From positions 1 through 9,666 of the forward strand of contig JAGXAA010000035.1 in NCBI GenBank assembly GCA_018971765.1: 9,666 nucleotides of DNA, written 5' to 3'. Positions 1 through 5,870 of the stretch are shown here, piece by piece (the stretch's first letter is position 1; the number at the start of each line of letters is the position of its first letter). The notes beneath the pieces are model-generated. The model made no database searches and was not told the origin of the DNA. It saw only the letters and a list, made by a program, of their open reading frames with translations. This DNA comes from Patescibacteria group bacterium. GTDB lineage: Bacteria; Patescibacteriota; Minisyncoccia; Phycocordibacterales; GWA1-40-21. The position numbers were made by a program, and so were the translations under genes.

Positions 1-651
1 AATCGTTTGCCGACATTTGCTCAATTCAATCCGGAATTTATCAATTTTGAATCAGTGGACAAAAACATCTACTGCACCGGAAACAATACGATACCTTTTG
101 TAAGGTACGAGATAGGGGACAACGGCGGAGTGATTAATTTCGCCGAAGCCGATTCTATTTTTAAGGCATACGGTCTAGACATAAGAAAAGAGGCAAGGAG
201 GGCTGGATTTCAAAATATGATTTTTGAATTGCCTTCAGTGTATTTGTATGAGAGATCCGATATGTCAACCAAGCTTTATGGGGCGATTATTTTTCCAGAA
301 TATGTGAAAGATGGACTTGAAAATCCAAAGCTCGCCAATAGCGTTACGGGAAAATTCACAATGTTCACCAAGCATGATAAAAAACAGGACGAATATTTGG
401 AAATAAATGTTGAATTGAAGAACGGCGTCAAGGCCGGGAAAGTTTTAGAAAAAGAAATTAAAAAATCAATCAATGAATCATTGCTTAGAAACAGCGCTGA
501 ACACAGGAATAACGCGCATATGATGGGCGAAAAAGTGTCGCCTAAAATAATTCTTTGGCTCTATGAGCATCCTCTGTATTTTAAAGGCGGAGCAAAACAT
601 AAATGGGTGAATAAAGAAGCCCCGAGCCAAATTAAAAGGCGGTCGCATTAA
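1..651 (+). CDS. PaaK-like adenylate-forming ligase, C-terminal part (5' end outside window)
   Basis: The frame is open from base 1, so this is the last 216 residues of a longer gene; the TTG at 7 is only an internal leucine codon. The string RYEIGD (about bases 103-120) matches the conserved Arg/Gly-Asp motif of phenylacetate-CoA ligase, CapK and F390 synthetase-type adenylating enzymes, which closes the ATP site. The rest fits the mobile C-terminal domain: strand-rich sequence, a helix with KVLEKEIKKS, and a late lysine-rich KHKW that may correspond to the catalytic lysine region. Such enzymes activate a carboxylate with ATP and pass it to a thiol or amine; the substrate cannot be read here. 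It lies 31 nt upstream of a ThiF-type adenylyltransferase and probably shares its operon. The family call rests on a partial sequence, so the subfamily is uncertain. Confidence 0.72.
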   Translation, partial: NRLPTFAQFNPEFINFESVDKNIYCTGNNTIPFVRYEIGDNGGVINFAEADSIFKAYGLDIRKEARRAGFQNMIFELPSVYLYERSDMSTKLYGAIIFPEYVKDGLENPKLANSVTGKFTMFTKHDKKQDEYLEINVELKNGVKAGKVLEKEIKKSINESLLRNSAEHRNNAHMMGEKVSPKIILWLYEHPLYFKGGAKHKWVNKEAPSQIKRRSH

Positions 652-682
652 AAATTTAGAACAGATATTTAAAAATAATCAT

Positions 683-1879
683 ATGAAAAATATTTCTCAA
701 GATTTAAAAAAGCATTTAGGCGAAAAATTATCGGCGGTTTTTGATTCCAAACCGATTATTTTTGATTTTAAAAAAGAGACTGACCAGAAATCCGCCAATG
801 AATTGCTGATATATGGAAAGATTCAGCAAGTCAGTGATGACTATAGAGAACAGCAAAATGAGTTGTTTGCGGTGAAAAATCCGAGTATAGTCTACACTCC
901 GGATTTCAAGAACAAGTTTGAAGATTACTATTCCGCTCTGGAAGATGATTGTCCGATTTGGCAGAGCGGGCGCTGGGTTTATTTCCCTTGGCTTTCGAAG
1001 CTGGTGCATGTTTTGGAAGAGGACGATTTTCAGATGGTAAGGACCGCCAGAAATAAAAATTTGATAAATAAAGAAGAGCAGGAAAAATTTTACAAAGCGG
1101 CTGTCGGCATCGGCGGACTTAGCGTCGGCAACAGCGTCGCCTTGGCGATTGTCCTTCAAGGCGGAGCGAAGAAGATAAAACTGGCAGACTTGGACAGATT
1201 AGCGCTTTCCAATACCAATAGGATAAGAACCGGCGTGGACAACTTGGGCATCTTAAAAGTGGAGATGACCGCCCGACAGATTTATGAAATCAATCCTTAC
1301 GCCGAAGTGGAATTGTTTCCGGAAGGATTGACCAAAGAAAATATCGGCAAGTTTTTTGAAGGTCTGGATATCGTGATAGACGAGTTGGATAACTTGGCAG
1401 TGAAATATCTTATCCGCGAGCAGGCGAAGAAGCATAAAATCGCGGTGGTGATGGCGGCGGACAACGGCGACAATGCCGTGGTTGATATTGAAAGATACGA
1501 CTTTGATCCCAACACCCCGTTTTTCCAAGGAAGAATGGGCGAAGTGTCTTATGAAATGCTTTCTAAGCTGGATAAATTTGGAATCGGTAGAATGATAACC
1601 AAACATGTCGGTCCGGAGAATGTGACTGAGAGAATGCAGCAGTCCCTCCTTGAAATGGGCAAGACTATTGTCTCGTGGCCTCAGCTCGGAGGCGCCGCCC
1701 TAATAAACGGCTCGGCGGTGGCGTATTGCGTCCGCAAAATTCTGAATGGCCAGCCGATTGAAAACAACCGCGCTCTAATATCTTTGGACGAGAAACTCGC
1801 TCCGAATTATAATTCACCGGAAGAGATTGAAAAGCGCCGCAAAATCGCCGACAATTTTAAAAAGATATTTAATTTGTAA
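683..1879 (+). CDS. ThiF/E1-like adenylyltransferase, Rv1355c-type
   Basis: A 398-residue protein with a Rossmann ATP-binding core. The glycine-rich GIGGLS is at residues 142-147, the acidic ADLD at 168-171, and SNTNR at 176-180, the order seen in ThiF, MoeB and E1 enzymes. The roughly 135-residue N-terminal extension (WVYFPW at 98-103, then MVRTARNKN) and the downstream pattern FPEGLT, DIVIDELDN and SWPQLGG resemble what I recall of the ThiF half of mycobacterial Rv1355c (MoeY) family proteins. There is no CxxC zinc site and no obvious catalytic cysteine (only two Cys in total, at residues 90 and 348), so adenylation without E1 thioester formation is likely. The substrate is unknown. The ATG at 683 has no Shine-Dalgarno site. 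The nitroreductase gene starts 5 nt after the stop, which implies co-transcription and joint function. The ThiF fold is certain; the subfamily is likely. Confidence 0.9.
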   Translation: MKNISQDLKKHLGEKLSAVFDSKPIIFDFKKETDQKSANELLIYGKIQQVSDDYREQQNELFAVKNPSIVYTPDFKNKFEDYYSALEDDCPIWQSGRWVYFPWLSKLVHVLEEDDFQMVRTARNKNLINKEEQEKFYKAAVGIGGLSVGNSVALAIVLQGGAKKIKLADLDRLALSNTNRIRTGVDNLGILKVEMTARQIYEINPYAEVELFPEGLTKENIGKFFEGLDIVIDELDNLAVKYLIREQAKKHKIAVVMAADNGDNAVVDIERYDFDPNTPFFQGRMGEVSYEMLSKLDKFGIGRMITKHVGPENVTERMQQSLLEMGKTIVSWPQLGGAALINGSAVAYCVRKILNGQPIENNRALISLDEKLAPNYNSPEEIEKRRKIADNFKKIFNL

Positions 1880-1884
1880 ATATT

Positions 1885-2952
1885 ATGAAAGAGACAGTCG
1901 GAAAAATATTGGAGGAATCCGTTTACGCGCCGTCGGGCGAGAATTGCCAGCCTTGGAAGTTCGCGATGGACGGAAGCAATATTAATATTTTCAATATACC
2001 GGAGGCGGATGTATCCCTCTATAATTTCGAACAAAAAGGCTCTTATGTCGCGCACGGCGCCCTTATTGAAAATATTGTCATTGTCGCGCTCAAATACGGA
2101 TACAAGGTAAGCGTGAAATTGTTCCCGATAAAAGAAGAGCCGAATCTTGTCGCCACATTGACGCTTGATCCGACTAACCCTAGAGAATTACCTTCATATC
2201 AGTATGTAGCGAAGAGGTGCACAAACAGGAAGGAGCACGCCCACAGGAAATTATCTGCCGACCAAAAAAAGCAGTTAATTGAGACAGCGAGAGAATCTGG
2301 TCTCGGAGAATTGAAAATCATTGACGACGAAGAATCACTCAATGTTCTCGGCAAGGCGCTTGCCGTGAATGAACAAGTGATTTTTGAAAATAAAAGACTT
2401 CATGATTTTTTCTATGAACATATCATATGGAACGAAGAAGATCAGGGAAAGGCGGGAGGATTTTACATAAAGACTCTTGAATTCTTGCCTCATCAGCTCA
2501 AAGGCGTGAAGCTTTTTAAAAATTGGCTTATCTTGAAAATTTTAAATAAGATTGGAAAAGTTTCAAGAATGATTGCGAAAGAAAATTCTGAAAAATACGC
2601 AAACTCGGGAGCTTTGGCGGTTGTGGTTGCGAGAGGGAATTCTCGCGAAAATTTTGTGAATGCCGGTAGGGTGGCTGAGAAAGTGTGGCTTAAGGCGACT
2701 GAATTTGGATTAAGCATCCATCCTTGCACCGGCGTGATTTATTTTATGGAGAGAATTAACGGCGGCGATATCGATGTTTTCAGTGAAAATCATTTGGAAA
2801 TTATAAAGTCCGCTTATGCTGACATCGCGCAGACCTTCGGGGTTGAAGGGAAGACCATCCCTATGCTTTTCCGCATCGGCTACGCCGATGCCCCCTCTGC
2901 CCGCTCCCTCCGAATGAAGCCGAATATTTTGTTTGATGGTGGAATCAAGTAA
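1885..2952 (+). CDS. Nitroreductase-family FMN protein (Acg / Rv1355c C-half-like)
   Basis: A 355-residue protein. Residues 14-26 (YAPSGENCQPWKF) are the N-terminal FMN-binding signature of the nitroreductase superfamily. RCTNR at 111-115 and the late arginine-rich FRIGYADAPSARS (329-341) fit the large two-lobed Acg-like branch rather than short NfsB types. NAGRVAEKVWLKATEFGL (259-276) is the conserved helix of the second half. Members bind FMN and carry out two-electron redox reactions; some in biosynthetic clusters oxidise azolines or intermediates activated by a partner. Its position 5 nt behind the ThiF-like gene mimics the fused ThiF-nitroreductase proteins of the Rv1355c family, so the two probably form one functional unit. 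The start ATG follows an AT-rich stretch with no Shine-Dalgarno site. The family is secure; the substrate is unknown. Confidence 0.87.
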   Translation: MKETVGKILEESVYAPSGENCQPWKFAMDGSNINIFNIPEADVSLYNFEQKGSYVAHGALIENIVIVALKYGYKVSVKLFPIKEEPNLVATLTLDPTNPRELPSYQYVAKRCTNRKEHAHRKLSADQKKQLIETARESGLGELKIIDDEESLNVLGKALAVNEQVIFENKRLHDFFYEHIIWNEEDQGKAGGFYIKTLEFLPHQLKGVKLFKNWLILKILNKIGKVSRMIAKENSEKYANSGALAVVVARGNSRENFVNAGRVAEKVWLKATEFGLSIHPCTGVIYFMERINGGDIDVFSENHLEIIKSAYADIAQTFGVEGKTIPMLFRIGYADAPSARSLRMKPNILFDGGIK

Positions 2953-2959
2953 GACACTT

Positions 2960-3106
2960 CTTCAAATAATCTGCTGTACTATCGCATATCAATAAAGCAT
3001 GCGGTTTTTGATTATGAAAAAAAGAAGAATGGAGATAGATAGTATTTTGCAAAAGTTGCGGGAGTTTAAGAATGATCCGCGATACAGTGATCGGCTTTAC
3101 GCGATT
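2960..3106 (+). repeat. Repeat unit, left copy (promoter plus micro-ORF)
   Basis: This stretch is recognisably the same as 8946-9094. Both begin with TCAAATAATCTG, continue through a TACTAT -10 region, an AT-rich leader of about 30 nt, and then ATGAAAAAAAGAAGAAT and AGTTGCGGGAGTTTAAGAAT. Identity fades after GCGATT. The two copies are direct repeats about 6 kb apart. It is not an insertion sequence: there is no transposase and there are no terminal inverted repeats. It may be a family of dispersed short genes or an ancient duplication. Confidence 0.8.
2972..2980 (+). promoter_or_regulatory. Candidate extended -10 promoter of the left micro-ORF
   Basis: TGCTGTACT holds the extended -10 dinucleotide TG, one base, then TGTACT. 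The matching place in the right repeat copy reads TGGTATACT, which is nearer to consensus. Conservation between the copies supports a real promoter, although no -35 box is visible. Confidence 0.45.
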
Positions 3107-3151
3107 CACGAAAACATAAAATTCGCGGAGGCGATAAAATCTTTGTCTTAA
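3014..3151 (+). CDS. Basic 45-residue micro-protein of the repeat unit
   Basis: The ATG at 3014 opens 45 codons ending in TAA. The product begins MKKRRMEID, then LQKLREFKND, and is predicted to be one or two short helices with a basic N-terminus. There is no Shine-Dalgarno site, but an extended -10 promoter lies about 35 nt upstream. Coding is supported by the second copy at 9002, where most differences are synonymous or conservative (Met to Ile, Ser to Gly, Gln to Arg). I do not recognise the family. It could be a regulator, a toxin-antitoxin component or a selfish gene; nothing in the sequence decides this. It sits directly upstream of the promoter of the radical SAM cassette. Confidence 0.55.
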   Translation: MKKRRMEIDSILQKLREFKNDPRYSDRLYAIHENIKFAEAIKSLS

Positions 3152-3173
3152 TAATTATTGATTTTTAAAACAT

Positions 3174-3205
3174 TTGACAAATTTCTGATTAAACACCAAT
3201 ATAGT
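3174..3205 (+). promoter_or_regulatory. Candidate promoter of the small-peptide/radical SAM cassette
   Basis: A perfect -35 box TTGACA is at 3174-3179. The best -10 candidates are AATATA at 3198-3203 (18-nt spacer, weak match) or TATAGT at 3200-3205 (good match, long 20-nt spacer). Either would give a 5' leader of about 80 nt before the ATG at 3291. This is the only promoter-like site found between the micro-ORF and the peptide gene. Confidence 0.45.
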
Positions 3206-3227
3206 GGCAGATTCGGAAATTACTCTT

Positions 3228-3242
3228 GCCAAGTGTTTTGGC
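3228..3242 (+). promoter_or_regulatory. Small hairpin in the leader of the peptide gene
   Basis: GCCAA, GTGTT, TTGGC form a perfect 5-bp stem with a 5-nt loop about 35 nt before the ribosome binding site. It could stabilise the leader. No run of T follows, so it is not a terminator. Low significance alone. Confidence 0.25.
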
Positions 3243-3290
3243 GGGCGTTTCTAAATACTGATCTTTTACATACGAAAGGAGGTGAAAGAC

Positions 3291-3479
3291 ATGTTCCAGC
3301 GTATGCCTGAAAAGGGTATTGTTAAGCTGTGCGGTGTGCAGGGCTGCTGTCCAACCGTAGACTTTACGGACCCGCAAAAGGTCGTTTTAAAGGACGATTT
3401 CGGCGGACAGGTTCAACTCACGCAGAAGCAGTGGCAAGATATGAAGATGATGTTTGCTTCTAAGACGGATCAAAGCTGA
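3291..3479 (+). CDS. 62-residue Cys-containing small protein, putative RiPP precursor
   Basis: The ATG at 3291 is chosen because AAAGGAGGTG (3275-3284) lies 6 nt upstream; the in-frame GTG at 3282 is inside that site. The product is 62 residues with a CGVQGCC motif (Cys 14, 19 and 20), then PTVDF, a strand-like KVVLKDDFGGQVQLT (30-44) and a helical QKQWQDMKMMF tail (45-55). It has no signal peptide or membrane segment. It stands immediately before a radical SAM/twitch enzyme gene with its own terminator between them, the usual layout for a highly expressed RiPP precursor ahead of its maturase. The cysteines, or the DDFGG segment, would be candidate modification sites. Alternatively it is a small recognition or metal-binding protein. 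I do not recognise the family; the precursor role is inferred from context. Confidence 0.75.
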   Translation: MFQRMPEKGIVKLCGVQGCCPTVDFTDPQKVVLKDDFGGQVQLTQKQWQDMKMMFASKTDQS

Positions 3480-3484
3480 TCAGA

Positions 3485-3510
3485 TTTCGGTCTCGTGCAC
3501 GATGCCGAAA
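3485..3510 (+). other. Imperfect hairpin in the 3' untranslated region of the peptide gene
   Basis: TTTCGG at 3485-3490 pairs with CCGAAA at 3505-3510, and the interior holds the self-complementary CGTGCACG (3494-3501). It starts 5 nt after the stop codon and precedes the true terminator. It may protect the transcript 3' end against exonucleases. Confidence 0.4.
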
Positions 3511-3513
3511 CTC

Positions 3514-3555
3514 AATAGTCCCTAGCCACACAAAGTGATTAGGGACTATTTTATT
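3514..3555 (+). terminator. Intrinsic terminator between the peptide and radical SAM genes
   Basis: AATAGTCCCTA (3514-3524) pairs perfectly with TAGGGACTATT (3540-3550), giving an 11-bp stem, followed by the T-rich TTATTATTT. The 15-nt loop contains a further CAC/GTG pair. No promoter is visible downstream before the radical SAM gene, so that gene probably depends on readthrough. This would make precursor transcripts outnumber maturase transcripts. Confidence 0.75.
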
Positions 3556-3590
3556 ATTTGAACCAAACTTATGAGCAAGGAGGTGTTATT

Positions 3591-4922
3591 GTGCGGTCAC
3601 AGTATTTAAGAGTTAGAGAAAGAGATGGTGTGGTGGCAGTATTCCACGAACTTCATCCCGATCCCGTCTATTGTTCTTCGGAACAATGGAAAAAATTGGT
3701 TAGTGAGATCACTGATGGCGCTGAAATGCTCATTAATGATCTCAAACAACGAAAGCTAATTGTTGAATCCTTGGACGATGACCGTCATGAGTTTGAGAGA
3801 GTTGCTTCTTGTCTTGAGCATAAACTCAACCAGTCGACAATTCTCTATCTCATGACTGCGCAAGGATGTAACTTCGGATGCGGGTATTGTCCTGTTCCGG
3901 AGACTGCCAAAAAATACGGAGACTCGTTGTTATCTGTTGAGGATTCTCTTGCTGGCATAGAACTATGGCAAGAGCACCTTAAGGATGCCTACGATTCCAA
4001 CCTGCAGTATTTTGTCATTTTCTACGGCGGTGAACCTCTTCTGAATAAGAAGACGGTCAAAGCGTCGCTCGCATATCTCCAAATGAAAAAAGAAACAGGA
4101 GTTTTTCCATCTGGCGTCAACTTCATGATTGCGACTAATGGCATTTTGGTAGACGATGAAACTATTGCAATGTGCAAAGAGTATAAAATGATGGTTACTG
4201 TCGGCTTGGACGGTCCAAAGAAGGTGAATGATTATTTGAGGGTTGATAATGACGGAAATGGAACTTTCGATCGGACGGTCGCGTCAATCAGGAAACTTGT
4301 GCGGAACGGAATCAGAACATTTGTCTCGACAAGTATCACACCCTTCAACATTGATCAAATATCGGAGTACTCGTCATTTTTCAGCGAGCTCGGAGTCGAG
4401 AAATTCGGCTTCAACTTTTTGAAAGGACGCATGTTTTTAAATTTGGTCGGTTTGGATGGGGTGGAGGACTATTACAGAAAAGCGTCCCGCGGAGTCATCG
4501 AAAATGCAAGGAAACAGAGTCGATCTGGTTTTGAATATCAGATGGAGAAGAAACAGACAGCATTCGATCGGAAGGATTTTTATCCGGTTGATTGCACTTG
4601 TTACGGAAACCAGTTGGTAATTCAATCTGACGGACAGGTGTCAAATTGTCCGTTTTATAAATCATGGCTTGGACACATTAGAAACACGAGCAGTGATTTC
4701 AGGATTTGGAATCAGTCGATTGTGAAAGAATGGAGAAAGAGGCTTCCTCTCTACCATTCCGGAGAAGCGAAAGCTGTCAGTGGCGGTGGATGCGCATGGA
4801 GCTCGATTGAGCTTAAAGGTAATCCGCTTGCCAATGATGACGCAAGCCAAATCTTTTCTGAGGAGGTGCTAAATGAGCTCATCTGGTCTCGATACGACCG
4901 GTTTCAAAATCAGGAAACCTAA
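3591..4922 (+). CDS. Radical SAM protein with twitch/SPASM-like C-terminus, putative peptide maturase
   Basis: The start is GTG 3591: AAGGAGGTG at 3577-3585 lies 5 nt before it, whereas the in-frame TTG at 3558 touches the terminator tail. In the resulting 443 residues, CNFGCGYC (93-100) is the CxxxCxxC site for the [4Fe-4S]-SAM cluster, YGGEP (145-149) is the SAM-binding motif, and ATNG and TVGLDGP are the later barrel strands. The C-terminal part has Cys 335, 337, 353 and 401 with SDGQVSNCP, LGHI and GGGCAW, the pattern of an auxiliary-cluster domain, but it lacks the middle cysteines of a full SPASM domain. The first 80 residues are strand-rich and may be a peptide-binding domain. Such enzymes install thioether, C-C or C-O crosslinks on peptides; the 62-residue protein just upstream is the obvious substrate. 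The exact reaction cannot be read. Confidence 0.9.
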   Translation: MRSQYLRVRERDGVVAVFHELHPDPVYCSSEQWKKLVSEITDGAEMLINDLKQRKLIVESLDDDRHEFERVASCLEHKLNQSTILYLMTAQGCNFGCGYCPVPETAKKYGDSLLSVEDSLAGIELWQEHLKDAYDSNLQYFVIFYGGEPLLNKKTVKASLAYLQMKKETGVFPSGVNFMIATNGILVDDETIAMCKEYKMMVTVGLDGPKKVNDYLRVDNDGNGTFDRTVASIRKLVRNGIRTFVSTSITPFNIDQISEYSSFFSELGVEKFGFNFLKGRMFLNLVGLDGVEDYYRKASRGVIENARKQSRSGFEYQMEKKQTAFDRKDFYPVDCTCYGNQLVIQSDGQVSNCPFYKSWLGHIRNTSSDFRIWNQSIVKEWRKRLPLYHSGEAKAVSGGGCAWSSIELKGNPLANDDASQIFSEEVLNELIWSRYDRFQNQET

Positions 4923-5727
4923 ACTTGGAATTATCGGCGGCTCGGGAATGTGTTCATTCCGGGAGTTTAAGGTAGTTTCTGAGACAAGGCCTGAAACAAA
5001 GTACGGTCTCCCATCTGACACTATTTCAATCTGTGAATTGGGAAATGAGCTTATGGCTTTTATTCCAAGACACGGCTCAAGACATACCATTGCGCCTCAC
5101 AAGGTGCCATACAAGGCAAATCTCGCAGCTCTCAAAAATTTGGGAGTCGAATATGTTATAGGAACATGCATTGTCGGGAGTCTTAAAAAAGAAGTTGTTC
5201 CCGGTAGTATCGTTCTGCCTGACCAATTCGTCAACCTTACATGGGGACGCGACGATTTTTCCGAAGCTGACGGAGGTTCGTTTATTCATCTGCCTATGGG
5301 AGAGCCGTATTGCAGACATCTCCGCGAGAAAATCATCGGGATTGCAGGCGAGATATCACTTCCAGTCATTTCGCAAGCGACAGTTGCCGTTATACAGGGT
5401 CCTCGATTTTCAACCGTAGCTGAGAGTAGATGGCTTTCGGCAAACGGTTGGGATATCGTGAATATGACGCAATACCCTGAATGTTGCCTCGCACGAGAAC
5501 TCGGACTCTGCTACTCGGCAATAACTGCGGTAACAGATTATGATGTCGGACTTCAGGAGAGTTTGGTTATTGACCCTAGACATATGGATGCCGTCCTCGA
5601 GATTTTCAAGGGTAATATTCAGAAGATAAAATCTCTTCTGCTGGCCTTTATCAGCAAATCTGTTCCAGAACTATCCTGCGGATGCGCTTCCGCCGTTCTG
5701 AAATCTTACTACGATGAATTGCTGTGA
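4873..5727 (+). CDS. S-methyl-5'-thioadenosine phosphorylase-like enzyme (MTAP/PNP family)
   Basis: A 284-residue protein, the usual MTAP length. GIIGGSG (19-25) is the phosphate loop, PRHGSRHTIAPHKVPYKAN (65-83) the second phosphate-site motif, IQGPRFSTVAE (174-184) and VNMTQYPE (196-203) the ribose and base region, and TDYD (221-224) carries the Asp pair typical of adenine-specific MTAP rather than Asn as in guanine-type PNP. The expected reaction is phosphorolysis of methylthioadenosine; family members also accept 5'-deoxyadenosine, the by-product of radical SAM reactions. The start ATG has AGGAGGTG at 4861-4868 and lies inside the end of the radical SAM gene (50-nt overlap), implying translational coupling. 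I infer that it clears 5'-deoxyadenosine for its partner; general methionine salvage is the alternative, but no other salvage gene is present here. The tail has a CGC cluster (269-271). Confidence 0.9.
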   Translation: MSSSGLDTTGFKIRKPKLGIIGGSGMCSFREFKVVSETRPETKYGLPSDTISICELGNELMAFIPRHGSRHTIAPHKVPYKANLAALKNLGVEYVIGTCIVGSLKKEVVPGSIVLPDQFVNLTWGRDDFSEADGGSFIHLPMGEPYCRHLREKIIGIAGEISLPVISQATVAVIQGPRFSTVAESRWLSANGWDIVNMTQYPECCLARELGLCYSAITAVTDYDVGLQESLVIDPRHMDAVLEIFKGNIQKIKSLLLAFISKSVPELSCGCASAVLKSYYDELL

Positions 5728-5729
5728 GT

Positions 5730-5770
5730 AATCCCTATCAGAGAATGTCGTTCTCTGATAGGGATTTTTT
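5730..5770 (+). terminator. Strong intrinsic terminator closing the radical SAM cassette
   Basis: AATCCCTATCAGAGAA (5730-5745) pairs perfectly with 5751-5766 around the 5-nt loop TGTCG, a 16-bp stem running into TTTTTT. It begins 3 nt after the MTAP-like stop codon. Confidence 0.93.
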
Positions 5771-5811
5771 AATAATATATCTTGCTATTTTTTTTGATTT
5801 ATGGCAATTTG

Positions 5812-5844
5812 TTTAGGTACAAAGTACTTTAACAGTGTTATAAT
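5812..5844 (+). promoter_or_regulatory. ABC-F promoter with palindromes (possible operator)
   Basis: TGTTATAAT at 5836-5844 is a perfect -10 box (5839-5844) with the extended TG. The -35 region is weak (GGTACA, 5816-5821). Inside the spacer lies the perfect palindrome AAAGTACTTT (5821-5830), followed by AACA-G-TGTT (5831-5839). A protein bound there would block RNA polymerase, so regulated expression is possible. Transcription would start near 5851, leaving a leader of only about 15-20 nt. Confidence 0.6.
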
Positions 5845-5870
5845 ATACTCGTAATGAAAGGAGAATGAGC

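Noticed and set aside
3558..3590. TTG 3558 as the start of the radical SAM gene
   Set aside because: It lies directly on the terminator tail and has no ribosome binding site; GTG 3591 has a perfect one 5 nt upstream.
5171..5419. 82-codon + strand frame inside the MTAP-like gene
   Set aside because: It is an out-of-frame shadow; the MTAP frame carries all family motifs across this stretch.
5801..5854. 17-codon frame upstream of the ABC-F gene as a regulatory leader peptide
   Set aside because: It overlaps the -10 box, so most of it would lie upstream of the transcription start.
5854..5868. Four-codon ATGAAAGGAGAATGA frame overlapping the ABC-F start in ATGA
   Set aside because: Its sequence is explained by the ribosome binding site itself; too short to support as a coding element.
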